DNA of 64,000 bases, taken from assembly GCF_007971025.1 (NCBI RefSeq), contig NZ_CP042436.1:3658001-3722000 (forward strand), in the 5' to 3' direction. Made by a program: the position numbers and the translations under genes. The notes under the pieces were generated by a model, which was not told the DNA's origin, made no database searches, and worked only from the letters and a program-made list of their open reading frames with translations. Below, piece after piece: positions 18,252-28,560 of this stretch (position 1 is the stretch's first letter; every line of letters starts with the position of its first letter). Source of the stretch: Mucilaginibacter ginsenosidivorans. Its GTDB lineage: Bacteria > Bacteroidota > Bacteroidia > Sphingobacteriales > Sphingobacteriaceae.

Positions 18252-20669
18252 ATGATACGGAATTACCTAAAAAGCGCCTGGCGTAACCTGGCCAAAAACA
18301 AAGTATTTTCATTCATTAACGTATTCGGATTGGCAGTGGGCTTAACCTGCTGCATGTTGATCGCATCATACCTGCATTCCGAACTTTCGTACGATACTTA
18401 TCCGGTCAATTATAAACAGCTTTACCGGGTAGGGCTTAACGCATTGGGAAACGGAGGCACTTCTGATTTCCCCATGCCGGATGTGGCCGTTGGTCCGGGA
18501 ATGAAGCGTACCTTCCCGCAAATATTGGCTTACACCAGGCTTACAGGCGGTAAACCGACCTTCTTTAGTTATAAAGACAGGGAATTTAAGGAACAGAAGA
18601 CCGTGTATGCAGATGCGAATTTTCTGCAATTATTTTCGATACCTCTGCTGCAGGGTGATGATAAAACCGCATTGACCGAGCCCCATAATATAGTGCTTAA
18701 CAGCGCCCTTGCTAAAAAATACTTCGGCGATGAAAAGGCGGTCGGAAAAACCTTAAAAGCCGGAAATGAACTATTAAAGGTTACCGGGGTGATCGATAAA
18801 GTACCAGACAACTCCCATTTCCATTACGACGCGTTTATCAGCATGTCTACCATAGAGCCGCAATTGCAGCAGACATGGAGCAATGTTGGTTTTTATACGT
18901 ATGTGCTGCTGGATAAAAATGCAGATCCGAAAAAATTGGAGAAACAGTTTCCGCAACTCGTGGCAAAATATGTAGTGCCCGAAGTACAGCGGGATATGGG
19001 TGTTAGCCTGGCCGAGGCCCAAAAGTCGGTAAATACTTTCACTTTCTATTTAAAACCGATAACCGACATCCACCTGCATACCTCCACCAAGTTTGATATG
19101 GAGCCAAACGGCGATATCAGCTATGTGTACATTTTTGGTGCGCTTGCTGTATTTATTTTGCTGCTGGCGTGTATCAACTTTACCAATCTTTCCACGGCAA
19201 GTTCGGCCAGGCGTTCTAAAGAAGTTGGTATCCGTAAGGTATTGGGATCGTTAAAGGAATGGCTCGTAACACAGTTTTTAGTGGAATCGGTGATGCTTAC
19301 CCTGTTTTCAATGCTGCTGGCTTTAGGGTTTGTATTCCTGCTGTTACCCTGGTTCAACAACGTGGCAGGAAAGCACATCACCATGGGTTTCTTTTTCAAT
19401 TTAAAAGCATTGACAATTGGCGCCGGCGTTATACTGTTGGTAGGAGTATCTGCCGGTTTGTATCCGGCTTTTTTTATTTCATCTTTCAAAATACTCAATG
19501 TTTTAAAAGGAACTACCGGAACTGAACCTGCTAAAAAGAATTTCCTGCAAAGCAGCCTGGTTGTATTCCAGTTTACCGTTTCCACAGCGCTTATTATCGC
19601 CACCTTTATCGTATACCAGCAATTGAACTTTATGCAGAATAAAAAACTTGGATATGATAAAAACCAGCTATTGGTATTGAACGACACTTATACCCTGGGA
19701 AACAATGAATATGCATTTAAAGATGAACTGACACATGACAGCCGCATTGTAAACGCCACAGTTTCAACCAACATTCCCGGCAACGGCAACATAGGCGGCA
19801 CCCAGATATACGCCCAGGAGCATGCTACAGACGAAGCAAGAAACGAAATTCATTGCAATATATACCAGGTGGATGGTAACTACCTCCCAACCTTCGGGAT
19901 CAAACTGGCAAAGGGCAGGAACATCTCGCCTGATTTTCCGGCCGACTCATCGGCGGTGCTAATTAACGAAGCAGCGCAACGCGAGCTGGGGTGGGGTAAG
20001 ATTGACCCCATCGGTAAGAATATTGTACGGTCGGGGAGGAAAACTTATACCGTGGCAGGCGTGGTTAAGGACTTTAATTATACCTCGGCGAAAGAAAAAG
20101 TTGCCCCGCTGATGTTACTGCCTGTCCACAGGCATGGGGCTATTATACTGAAAGTAAAAACTGCCGATATCGGTGGTTTGCTGGCAAACATTAAGAGACA
20201 ATGGGCGGATTACAAGGCAGAAGGGCCCTTTAGCTACTATTTTGTTGATGAGCAATTTGCATCACTTTATTCCGCTGAGCAGCGCACCGGTAAAATATTC
20301 ACTTCGTTCGCGGTTGTGGCCGTGATCATCGCAGGGTTGGGCCTTTTTGGACTAGCCGCATTTATGATAAAACAACGGGTAAAAGAAATAGGCATCCGCA
20401 AGGTGCTGGGTGCGTCGTCCGCAACGATAACGGCTATGCTTTCGGCTGATTTCCTGAAATTGGTGTTGATAGCTGTTATTATCTCATTCCCGCTTACGTG
20501 GTTCGCAATGTATAAATGGTTGCAGGATTTTGCATATCGTATAGATATTCAATGGTGGGTATTTATAGCGGCGGGTGTGCTGGCCTTATTGATCGCCTTT
20601 ATCACCATAAGTTTTCAGTCGGTTAAAGCAGCTATTGCAAACCCGGTTAAGAGTTTAAGAAGTGAATGA
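18252..20669 (+). CDS. ABC transporter permease, FtsX/MacB type (permease 8)
   Basis: An 805-aa permease immediately behind regulatory module B. The TM2-loop boundary reads NLSTASSARRSKEVGIRKVLGS where most paralogues have NLSTARS. The second loop is RVKEIGIRKVLGA, preceded by F-M-I-K-Q rather than A-A-E-Q. The tail is ANPVKSLRSE. The first core domain has FKEQKTVYADANFLQLFSIPLLQGDDKTAL, a well conserved form of the motif Y-A-D-A-x-F-F found in nearly all members. It is grouped with permease 9 by the shared G-L-x-x-G-L-T-C-C start of TM1 and by M-E-P-N-G-D before TM2. Confidence 0.94.
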   Translation: MIRNYLKSAWRNLAKNKVFSFINVFGLAVGLTCCMLIASYLHSELSYDTYPVNYKQLYRVGLNALGNGGTSDFPMPDVAVGPGMKRTFPQILAYTRLTGGKPTFFSYKDREFKEQKTVYADANFLQLFSIPLLQGDDKTALTEPHNIVLNSALAKKYFGDEKAVGKTLKAGNELLKVTGVIDKVPDNSHFHYDAFISMSTIEPQLQQTWSNVGFYTYVLLDKNADPKKLEKQFPQLVAKYVVPEVQRDMGVSLAEAQKSVNTFTFYLKPITDIHLHTSTKFDMEPNGDISYVYIFGALAVFILLLACINFTNLSTASSARRSKEVGIRKVLGSLKEWLVTQFLVESVMLTLFSMLLALGFVFLLLPWFNNVAGKHITMGFFFNLKALTIGAGVILLVGVSAGLYPAFFISSFKILNVLKGTTGTEPAKKNFLQSSLVVFQFTVSTALIIATFIVYQQLNFMQNKKLGYDKNQLLVLNDTYTLGNNEYAFKDELTHDSRIVNATVSTNIPGNGNIGGTQIYAQEHATDEARNEIHCNIYQVDGNYLPTFGIKLAKGRNISPDFPADSSAVLINEAAQRELGWGKIDPIGKNIVRSGRKTYTVAGVVKDFNYTSAKEKVAPLMLLPVHRHGAIILKVKTADIGGLLANIKRQWADYKAEGPFSYYFVDEQFASLYSAEQRTGKIFTSFAVVAVIIAGLGLFGLAAFMIKQRVKEIGIRKVLGASSATITAMLSADFLKLVLIAVIISFPLTWFAMYKWLQDFAYRIDIQWWVFIAAGVLALLIAFITISFQSVKAAIANPVKSLRSE

Positions 20670-20801
20670 TCGGTTAAATTGTAGTTCTGTGTGACGTCGT
20701 TTACTGATCATTAATCACCAATTAACTAGTCATAATCTGTCACGTTTCCTTCCGGAACAGAGTCTTATTGATTAGTATGGTAACGATCAAACCCTCCCGT
20801 C

Positions 20802-23246
20802 ATGATAAAAAATTATCTCAGAAGTGCCTGGCGTAATATTGCCCGGCACAAATTCATTTCGTTTATCAATATATTTGGTCTTACTGTAGGCCTTACCTGT
20901 TGCCTGCTCATTATTACTTATATCATTAATGAGCTGAGCTACGACAAATTTAACGTCAACGCCGACCGCACCTATCGCGTAACACGCATTTTCTATTCGC
21001 GTAATGGCGACGAAAACCTGCACCTGAGCGCTGTTGCACCACCGTTCGGCCCCTTATTGAAAAATGCCTTTCCTGACATTGAAAAAGTAACACGGATACT
21101 GCCCAACGGCACCACCATTTTCAAATACAAGGAAAAGCTTTTTAACGAAAAGAACGGCGCTTTTGCTGATGAGAATTTTTTCGATGTGTTCAGCGTGAAC
21201 GTTACCAAAGGCGACAAAAAAACAGCGCTGGATGACCCTTACAGCGTTATGCTGACCACCGAAATAGCGAAGAAATATTTTGGGGATGAAGATCCTATCA
21301 ACAAGACGATCATTTTGGATAATATTAAGCATGAATTCAAGGTAACGGGTGTTTTCGAGGCGCTGCCATCCAATTCGCACATGCATCCTAATATACTGAT
21401 GTCATTCAATACGCTTAAGGATACCGCGATTTATGGCGAAAAGCAGCTTGAAACCAATTTTGGCAATAATTCTTTTTATACCTACCTGCTTATGCCGAAA
21501 GAGTATAATATACAGGTGATCAGTGGCCAACTGGATGCCTTTTTAGATAAATATGTGCACCTTCCAGGCATGCCTCCTAATGTAAAAACACACCAGGCAA
21601 CTAAACTGACCATACAAAAACTAACTGATATTCACTTGCAGTCGCACCTGGACGATGAGATGGAGCCGAATGGAGATACCAAACGGGTGTACATCTTCTC
21701 CATCATTGCGGCATTTATCCTGCTTATTGCCTGTATCAACTACATGAACCTGTCTACAGCCCGCTCTGCTTTACGTGCCAAGGAGATAGGCGTACGTAAA
21801 GTAATAGGCGCTCAGCGTAAAGAGATAATCAGGCAGTTTTTGGGCGAATCCGTCCTGGTAACCTGGGCAGCTTTGATATTTGCGGTTACGCTTACATGGT
21901 TTTTGCTCCCTTATATCAACGGGTTGTCGCACCTCAGCCTTCAGTTCAATAGTTTATTCAAATGGAATATCCTGCTGGGCGTTTTATGTTTACCATTTGT
22001 GATAGGGCTGGTAAGCGGTATATATCCTGCTATTTTTATGTCATCGTTCAAACCGGCGCAAGTGCTGAAAGGCATGTTGAAAGTTGGAGGTGGCAATATC
22101 TCTTTCCGCAAAGTTTTGGTGGTATTGCAATTCTCGATTTCTATCATCCTGATCGTAGCAACTACCGTTGTGTTCCAGCAGTTGCGCTTTATTCAAACTA
22201 CGTCATTGGGTTTTAATAAAGACCATATACTGACAACGGCTTATTCTGGGACATTAACCAAACAGTTTGAATCGTTCCGCGATGAATTACTGAAAAACCC
22301 GGCTATTAAAGATGTGGGCCGTTCGTCCCGTATTCCATCCGGCCGCCTGTTAGACGACCAGGGAGCCCAGGTTATCGAGGGCGGTAAAACCACGCCGACC
22401 AACATCGAACTTAAATACATAACCACCGACTATGGCTTTGTTTCCACTTATGGTATGCAGATGGCGGCCGGCCGTAATTTCTCGCGCGCATTTCCTACCG
22501 ATACTGCGAATTATATTGTTAACGAAACAGCCGTTCGGCAACTTGGCTGGAAAACAGCTCAGAACGCTATTGGGAAAGATATGATCTACGGGGGTACAAA
22601 AGGAAAGGTAATAGGGGTGGTGCACGACTTTCATTTCGAATCGTTACACCAGGGAATTATTCCCATGATATTTTTGCTTCCGCCACCAACAAGCGGCTAT
22701 TATAATACCATTTCGATAAAAGTTGATGGTAACAATGCGCAATCGGCGGTTAGCACTATTCGCGATACCTGGCACCAATATGTGCCTGACGTACCTTTTG
22801 ATTACACTTTCCTTGACGAACGTTTTCAGAAGCTGTACGAGAGTGAACAGCAAGAGAGCCAGTTGTTTACCATATTCTCTTGTCTTGCTATATTTATAGC
22901 CTGTCTTGGCTTATTCGGCCTTTCGGCATTTACCATATCGCAAAGGGTAAAAGAGATCGGCATACGCAAAGTGCTCGGAGCCAGCATGTCACAAATAGTA
23001 ACCGAATTATCTAAAGATTTTCTATTGCTTGTTCTATTTGCCGGGGCCATAGGATTGCCGGTGGCAGGATGGCTGATGCATGAATGGCTGGAAACTAAAT
23101 TTGCTTTCCGGATAAGCCTGCTCGCAAGCTGGTGGGTTTTCGCACTTGCGGGAATTATCGCCCTTGTTATTGCTTTTGTTACCATAAGTTTCCAGGCGGT
23201 GAAAGCTGCTTCGGCAAACCCCGTGAAGAGCCTTCGTTCGGAATAA
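20802..23246 (+). CDS. ABC transporter permease, FtsX/MacB type (permease 9)
   Basis: An 814-aa paralogue of permease 8 (shared GLTVGLTCCLLI in TM1 and MEPNGDTKRVYIF before TM2). The second half has an insertion before TM8: the usual W-L-Q-x-F-A-Y-R reads WLETKFAFRISLLASWW. Coupling loops are RAKEIGVRKVIGA and RVKEIGIRKVLGA. The 132-base spacer upstream has a CTGT...ACAG dyad (20737-20760) that is longer than the TGT-N11-ACA sites and was not accepted as a module. A T-run hairpin overlapping module C follows at 23391-23437. Confidence 0.94.
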   Translation: MIKNYLRSAWRNIARHKFISFINIFGLTVGLTCCLLIITYIINELSYDKFNVNADRTYRVTRIFYSRNGDENLHLSAVAPPFGPLLKNAFPDIEKVTRILPNGTTIFKYKEKLFNEKNGAFADENFFDVFSVNVTKGDKKTALDDPYSVMLTTEIAKKYFGDEDPINKTIILDNIKHEFKVTGVFEALPSNSHMHPNILMSFNTLKDTAIYGEKQLETNFGNNSFYTYLLMPKEYNIQVISGQLDAFLDKYVHLPGMPPNVKTHQATKLTIQKLTDIHLQSHLDDEMEPNGDTKRVYIFSIIAAFILLIACINYMNLSTARSALRAKEIGVRKVIGAQRKEIIRQFLGESVLVTWAALIFAVTLTWFLLPYINGLSHLSLQFNSLFKWNILLGVLCLPFVIGLVSGIYPAIFMSSFKPAQVLKGMLKVGGGNISFRKVLVVLQFSISIILIVATTVVFQQLRFIQTTSLGFNKDHILTTAYSGTLTKQFESFRDELLKNPAIKDVGRSSRIPSGRLLDDQGAQVIEGGKTTPTNIELKYITTDYGFVSTYGMQMAAGRNFSRAFPTDTANYIVNETAVRQLGWKTAQNAIGKDMIYGGTKGKVIGVVHDFHFESLHQGIIPMIFLLPPPTSGYYNTISIKVDGNNAQSAVSTIRDTWHQYVPDVPFDYTFLDERFQKLYESEQQESQLFTIFSCLAIFIACLGLFGLSAFTISQRVKEIGIRKVLGASMSQIVTELSKDFLLLVLFAGAIGLPVAGWLMHEWLETKFAFRISLLASWWVFALAGIIALVIAFVTISFQAVKAASANPVKSLRSE

Positions 23247-23381
23247 GTTATGGCCGGAAGAGAATTTCGGCCCTGGTTAATTTGTGATTAGTACATTTCG
23301 GCCGGTTGCGCGTTACGATCTAACTGATCATAAATCATAGGTCACTAACAACGATTCAACGAATCATCAAAAAACTGATAT

Positions 23382-23487
23382 TGTATCATAACCGTACACC
23401 CTATGTCCGCTTGCGTACAATGGGTGTGCGGTTTTTTATTTTAAATGACTTATTATCAGCTAATTGATTGATTGGTACAAGTTTTTG
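23382..23487 (+). promoter_or_regulatory. Regulatory module C: tandem sites plus ATTGGTA box
   Basis: Site I is TGTATCATAACCGTACA (23382-23398). Site II is TGTCCGCTTGCGTACA (23404-23419), one base shorter than in the other modules. ATTGGTA is at 23471-23477, 89 bases after site I starts, and the ATG of permease 10 is 134 bases from site I. Part of the module also forms a terminator-like hairpin. Confidence 0.68.
23391..23437 (+). terminator. Intrinsic terminator overlapping module C
   Basis: ACCGTACACCC (23391-23401) pairs with GGGTGTGCGGT (23422-23432) with a single wobble pair, the loop is 20 bases, and a run of six T follows. It lies about 145 bases after permease 9. Both binding sites of module C fall in its left arm and loop, so one stretch may end one transcript and control the next. 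Confidence 0.75.
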
Positions 23488-23515
23488 TATCGTTTAGTGA
23501 TTAACCGTATGGACC

Positions 23516-25957
23516 ATGTTCAAAAACTACTTAAAAACTGCGCTCCGCAGTTTCAGGCGGCATAAGCTATTCACCTTCATTAATGTAATTGGGTTAGCAA
23601 TTGGCATCAGCGCTGCATTGGTGATATTCCTTATCGTTGACTACGACTTTACCTTCAACAAGAATTTCAAGGATGGCGAAAGGATATACAGGGTAGTAAC
23701 CGACTACGCTTTCCAGGGCGAACCGTTTTATAACAGCGGCGTTTGCGGACCGTTACCCGAGGCGGCAAAGAATGAGGCAACAGGGCTGGATGTTGTTGCT
23801 CCGCTTTACAACCTGAGTTATAAGGTTACCATACAGGCTAAAACGCCGGCTAAGTTTAAAAACCAGGATGTGGTTTATGCCGACAAAACATATTTTGACC
23901 TGTTTCCGCGACAATGGCTGGCTGGTTCGGCAAAAAGCTCACTGAATGCGCCTTTCCAGGTAGTGCTATCTTCAAAACAAGCTCAAAAATATTTCCCGTC
24001 GCTTGCCTATGACCAAATAATAGGTAAACAGGTTGTTTACGAAGACACTATCAGAACTACTGTAACAGGCATTGTAGCAGAACCTCGTGGGAATACCGAC
24101 CTGGCTTTTCATGACTTCATTTCATACGGGACGATGAATAGCATGAGCGACATGAAAAAACAGCTGATAAGCTGGGGGGGAACCACGTCGAGCTCGCAGA
24201 TGTTTGTTAAACTTGGGACAAAAACCAGAGTTTCGGACATAACCAAACAACTTAACGCCATTTTATTAAAGAACCGTCCCGAACTGAATAAGCCGGGAGG
24301 TTATAAACCTACCTTCAATATGCAGCCGTTAAGCGACCTGCATTTTAATGCCCATTACGGCGCTTTTGATACGCCTGTCGCTAACAAAACAACGCTTTAC
24401 CTGCTGATTGCCGTTGCTTCATTTTTGCTTTTACTGGGCTGCATCAATTTTATCAACCTTACCACCGCTCAGGCGTCGGAAAGGGCCAAGGAGATCGGTA
24501 TACGTAAAACCATGGGCAGCAACCGCGGGCAGATAATTGCGCAGTATCTTAGTGAGACGTTTATGGTAACGCTACTGGCTGTCATTATCTCGGTAGTGCT
24601 GGCGCCCTTCATATTGAAATTGTTCGCCGATTTCATTTCAGCGGATATCACTTTCAACCTGCTTAAACACCCGGCGCTTATCGGTTTTATGATCGTACTT
24701 ACCCTTGTAGTAAGTTTTGTTTCGGGCTTTTATCCTGCGCTGGTGCTTTCCAAATTCCGCCCGGTGCTTGTGCTGAAGAACCAGGCTTACACCGGTACTA
24801 ATAAAACACGTAACGCATGGCTGCGCAAATCGCTTACGGTAACCCAGTTCATCATCGCGCAGTTTTTTATTATGGCAACTGTGCTGGTAAGCAAGCAGAT
24901 ACATTATGTATTGCACAAAGATATGGGATTCAGGAAAGATGCTATCGTTAATATTTTTATGCCTTATAATATTAAAAATAAGGGGCTGAAGGATGTTTAT
25001 ACCGAGAAAATAAAGCAACTTCCACAGGTTGACCTTGTAAGCCGAGGGGGCGATATACCATCGACGAATGGCTGGAGTTCGAACGATGTTACTTACCGGG
25101 ACGGGAAAAAGGAGATACGGTCAGAGTTGTACAATAAGGCCGGGGATGAAAATTATATCAAAGTTTATCATATCAAATTACTGGCCGGAAGGAACGTACA
25201 ACCAGTAGATACTGCCAGGGCCATGCTTGTGAACGAGAACTACGCGCACCTAATCGGTTTCAGAAATGCATCTGACGCGGTTGGTAAGTTCGTCGAGTTC
25301 GGCAAAACAGACAAACGCCAGATAGTAGGAGTTTTTGCGGATTTCCACCAGGCATCGCTACATGCTCCAATAAAACCGATGGCGATTTTTCCGCAGGCAT
25401 ATAACAGCGACGGCCTGCACATAGCCCTGAAACCTGAAACAGCTGGCGGCTATGAATGGAAAGCGGCCACCTCAGCAATGGAAAAACAGTGGAAAGAACT
25501 TTTTCCGGATGACGACTTTCAGTTCAGCTTTTTCGACGAATCTATCGCCAAAATGTACACGAAGGAACAGCAGATATCCAAACTGCTTACGTGGGCAATG
25601 GGGTTGTCGATATTTATAAGCTGCCTTGGTCTTTTAGGACTGGCGATGTTCACAACCGGCGCACGCACCAAGGAAATTGGTGTACGAAAGGTACTTGGTG
25701 CCACTGTATCACAGATAGTTACTTTGCTATCGACAGAATTAGTTTTGCTGGTGCTGCTGGCATTTATGATTGTAACTCCATTAGCCTGGTACGCGATGAA
25801 TAAATGGATACAGAATTTTGCTGACCATACATTGATAAGCTGGTGGGTATTTGCTTTGAGCGGAGTGGGAATGCTGTTAACTGCGCTTTTAACCTTGAGT
25901 TTCCAAACCATAAAAGCTGCTATAGCCAACCCGGTAAAGAGCTTAAGAAGCGAATGA
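23516..25957 (+). CDS. ABC transporter permease, FtsX/MacB type (permease 10)
   Basis: An 813-aa permease forming a close tandem pair with the next gene: both open with LKTALRSF/FKIAFRSF, then HKLFTFINVIGL-[AS]-IGISAA. The first coupling loop is RAKEIGIRKTMGS instead of ...KVLGA, and the second is RTKEIGVRKVLGA after TM6 with SCLGLLGLAM rather than SCLGLFGLA. The motif PLSDLHFNAHYG before TM2 is shared with the proteins at 26032 and, in weaker form, 38658 and 43672. It lies directly behind module C and probably heads a transcript extending through 38420. Confidence 0.94.
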   Translation: MFKNYLKTALRSFRRHKLFTFINVIGLAIGISAALVIFLIVDYDFTFNKNFKDGERIYRVVTDYAFQGEPFYNSGVCGPLPEAAKNEATGLDVVAPLYNLSYKVTIQAKTPAKFKNQDVVYADKTYFDLFPRQWLAGSAKSSLNAPFQVVLSSKQAQKYFPSLAYDQIIGKQVVYEDTIRTTVTGIVAEPRGNTDLAFHDFISYGTMNSMSDMKKQLISWGGTTSSSQMFVKLGTKTRVSDITKQLNAILLKNRPELNKPGGYKPTFNMQPLSDLHFNAHYGAFDTPVANKTTLYLLIAVASFLLLLGCINFINLTTAQASERAKEIGIRKTMGSNRGQIIAQYLSETFMVTLLAVIISVVLAPFILKLFADFISADITFNLLKHPALIGFMIVLTLVVSFVSGFYPALVLSKFRPVLVLKNQAYTGTNKTRNAWLRKSLTVTQFIIAQFFIMATVLVSKQIHYVLHKDMGFRKDAIVNIFMPYNIKNKGLKDVYTEKIKQLPQVDLVSRGGDIPSTNGWSSNDVTYRDGKKEIRSELYNKAGDENYIKVYHIKLLAGRNVQPVDTARAMLVNENYAHLIGFRNASDAVGKFVEFGKTDKRQIVGVFADFHQASLHAPIKPMAIFPQAYNSDGLHIALKPETAGGYEWKAATSAMEKQWKELFPDDDFQFSFFDESIAKMYTKEQQISKLLTWAMGLSIFISCLGLLGLAMFTTGARTKEIGVRKVLGATVSQIVTLLSTELVLLVLLAFMIVTPLAWYAMNKWIQNFADHTLISWWVFALSGVGMLLTALLTLSFQTIKAAIANPVKSLRSE

Positions 25958-26031
25958 TCTTTGATCCATAACTATTTAAACATTATGGCCTGTTGACCAA
26001 AGACAAACAGATGAACCATTGAATCAATATC

Positions 26032-28500
26032 ATGATCAGAAACTATTTCAAAATTGCCTTTCGCAGTTTCAAAAAGCACAAGCTTTTTACGTTCATTAAC
26101 GTTATCGGCCTTTCGATAGGGATAAGCGCTGCCGTGGTTATCTTTCTTATTGTCAATTATGATTTTTCTTTCGACAAATTTCATAAGGATAAGGATAGGA
26201 TTTACCGCGTTGTAACAGATTTTTCATTTGCCGGTAATACAGGTTATAATGGGGGCGTCACAGGGCCCATGCCCGAGGCAGTGCGCAATGAAGTGACAGG
26301 GGTTGTGTCATCGGCGCCATTCTTTACTTTGTATGATTTTACAGCAAGCATCCCTGATGGTTCTAAATCACCAAAAAAATTCAATCACGAACAAAGCTCG
26401 GTGCTTGCAGACGGCCGTTATTTTAATATGTTTCAGTATAAATGGCTGGTTGGTTCGGCTTCTGCTTCGCTGAATGGTCCCTACCAGGTAGTATTGACGT
26501 CAGAACAGGCCAAAAACTATTTCCCCACACTTTCCTACCAGCAAATGCTGGGAAAAGAGATCATTTTTGAGGATACGCTACGCACAACTGTAACAGGCGT
26601 GGTAGAAACATTAAAACAAAACTCCGATCTTACTTTTAAGGATTTTATTTCGTATAGCACAATTAAAAGCTCGCACGCCCTGCAAGACCAGGTACAACCG
26701 ACAGAATGGGGCAGTACTACCTCGGCGTCGCAGTTTATCGTCAAGCTGTCGCCGGGGAGCACAGTCGCGAATGTTGAAAAACAGATCAATGCTTTATACA
26801 AAAAGCATAACCCGCCCAAACCCGAAGACAAAGGAACCACAACCGATTATCGCCTGCAGCCGCTGAGCGACCTGCATTTCAATTCGAAATATGGCAATTT
26901 TGATTCGGGAAGCGTTGCCAATAAAGGCACGTTATACGGCCTCCTTTTTATTGCTGCATTTTTGTTGATACTCGGTTGTATCAATTTTATAAACCTTACT
27001 ACTGCACAGGCTTCACAGCGTGCAAAGGAAATAGGCATACGCAAAACTATGGGCAGCAGCCGCGGACAGTTGATCGGCCAATTCCTGAGCGAAACCTTCC
27101 TGGTCACATTATTTGCCGTTGTAATATCGGTAGTTTTAGCCCCGTTTATCCTGAAGCTTTTTTCGGATTTTGTCTCAAAAAACATCAGGTTCGATCCGCT
27201 TGGCCACCCGGCGCTCATCGTGTTCATTTTGGCCTTGACCGTACTGGTAAGCTTTATTGCCGGTTTTTACCCGTCGATGGTATTGTCCAATTTTCAACCT
27301 GTACAAGTATTGAAAAATCAGGCACTCAGCGGCACCGGCAAAACCCGCAGTACTATGCTACGTAAGTCGCTGACCGTTACGCAATTTATCATCGCCCAAT
27401 TTTTCATTATCGCTACCATATTGGTAAGCAAGCAGGTATACTATGCCCTGCATAAAGATCTTGGGTTTAAGAAAGATGCTATTGTTTATGTGACCACTCC
27501 ATATAAAAACAATACCCCAGGTAAAAAACAAGTATTTTTAAACGAGTTGAAAGCATTGTCGCAGGTCGAACTGATCAGTATCGGAAATGCTCCTCCGTCG
27601 TCGGGTAATACCAATTCGACGACAGTAACCTACAAGGACGGGAAGAAAGAAATAAAAACCGATCTTGAAATAAAATATGGCGACGAAAATTATATCAATT
27701 TATATAAAATAAAGCTGCTGGCTGGTCGCGACCTCACGGCAAGGGACACCGCTGGCCAGATGGTTATCAACAACACTTTTGTTAAAACACTTGGCTTCAA
27801 GAGTCCGCAGCAGGCTATCGGCAAATTGATTGACCGGAGCGACAAACCACGCGAAGTGATCGGCGTAGTGGGTGACTTTTATCAAAAATCGTTACGGGCA
27901 CCTATAAGGCCGCTTGCTATTGTGTATCATCCTGTTAAATATAACAACAACACGTTCCACATAGCATTGAAACCGCAAACCGCCGGGGGGAATGAATGGA
28001 AAACCGCTATCGCGGGGATGGAGAAGACCTGGAAGCAATTATATCCTGATAACGATTTTCAATACCAGTTTTATGATGAAAGCATCGCTAAGTTCTATGA
28101 AAGCGAGCAGCATACCTCAAAACTACTTACCTGGGCAACGGGCCTTGCCATACTGATAAGCTGCCTTGGTTTGTTAGGCCTGGCAATGTACACTACGGGC
28201 TTGCGTACCAAAGAAATTGGTGTGCGCAAAGTGCTTGGCGCAACGGTAACGCAAATAGTGACGCTTTTATCGAGGGAGCTGGTGGTGCTGGTTTTGCTGG
28301 CTTTTGTTATTGTAACACCTTTATCGTGGTGGGTTTTGCAAAAGCTGTTCCTCCAGAATTTTGCCGATAAAACCTCGCTGAGCTGGTGGGTATTTGCCTT
28401 AAGTGGGGCCGGAATGCTTGCAGTAGCATTAATTACATTAAGTTTTCAGACTATTAAGGCGGCTATTGCAAACCCTGTAAAGAGTTTGAGAAGCGAGTGA
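26032..28500 (+). CDS. ABC transporter permease, FtsX/MacB type (permease 11)
   Basis: An 822-aa tandem paralogue of permease 10, 74 bases downstream. The membrane parts and coupling loops are almost the same (RAKEIGIRKTMGS; RTKEIGVRKVLGA), while the periplasmic segments differ more, for example TASIPDGSKSPKKFNHEQSS in the first domain. This pattern, conserved membrane engine with drifting periplasmic domain, is expected if partner or substrate recognition has diversified after duplication. The extra length comes from the first core domain and an extra residue pair before TM8 (VLQKLFLQNFADKT). Confidence 0.94.
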   Translation: MIRNYFKIAFRSFKKHKLFTFINVIGLSIGISAAVVIFLIVNYDFSFDKFHKDKDRIYRVVTDFSFAGNTGYNGGVTGPMPEAVRNEVTGVVSSAPFFTLYDFTASIPDGSKSPKKFNHEQSSVLADGRYFNMFQYKWLVGSASASLNGPYQVVLTSEQAKNYFPTLSYQQMLGKEIIFEDTLRTTVTGVVETLKQNSDLTFKDFISYSTIKSSHALQDQVQPTEWGSTTSASQFIVKLSPGSTVANVEKQINALYKKHNPPKPEDKGTTTDYRLQPLSDLHFNSKYGNFDSGSVANKGTLYGLLFIAAFLLILGCINFINLTTAQASQRAKEIGIRKTMGSSRGQLIGQFLSETFLVTLFAVVISVVLAPFILKLFSDFVSKNIRFDPLGHPALIVFILALTVLVSFIAGFYPSMVLSNFQPVQVLKNQALSGTGKTRSTMLRKSLTVTQFIIAQFFIIATILVSKQVYYALHKDLGFKKDAIVYVTTPYKNNTPGKKQVFLNELKALSQVELISIGNAPPSSGNTNSTTVTYKDGKKEIKTDLEIKYGDENYINLYKIKLLAGRDLTARDTAGQMVINNTFVKTLGFKSPQQAIGKLIDRSDKPREVIGVVGDFYQKSLRAPIRPLAIVYHPVKYNNNTFHIALKPQTAGGNEWKTAIAGMEKTWKQLYPDNDFQYQFYDESIAKFYESEQHTSKLLTWATGLAILISCLGLLGLAMYTTGLRTKEIGVRKVLGATVTQIVTLLSRELVVLVLLAFVIVTPLSWWVLQKLFLQNFADKTSLSWWVFALSGAGMLAVALITLSFQTIKAAIANPVKSLRSE

Positions 28501-28560
28501 AAAGTTGGCCATTTGCGACACCAATAAACTAATAAACCGTTGAACTAACAAACAAATACC

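Noticed and set aside
20737..20760. CTGTCACG...CGGAACAG dyad upstream of permease 9 as a sixth regulatory module
   Set aside because: The TGT-to-ACA distance is 22 bases instead of 16-17, there is no second site at 22 bp, and no TTTGGTA at 89-91 bp.
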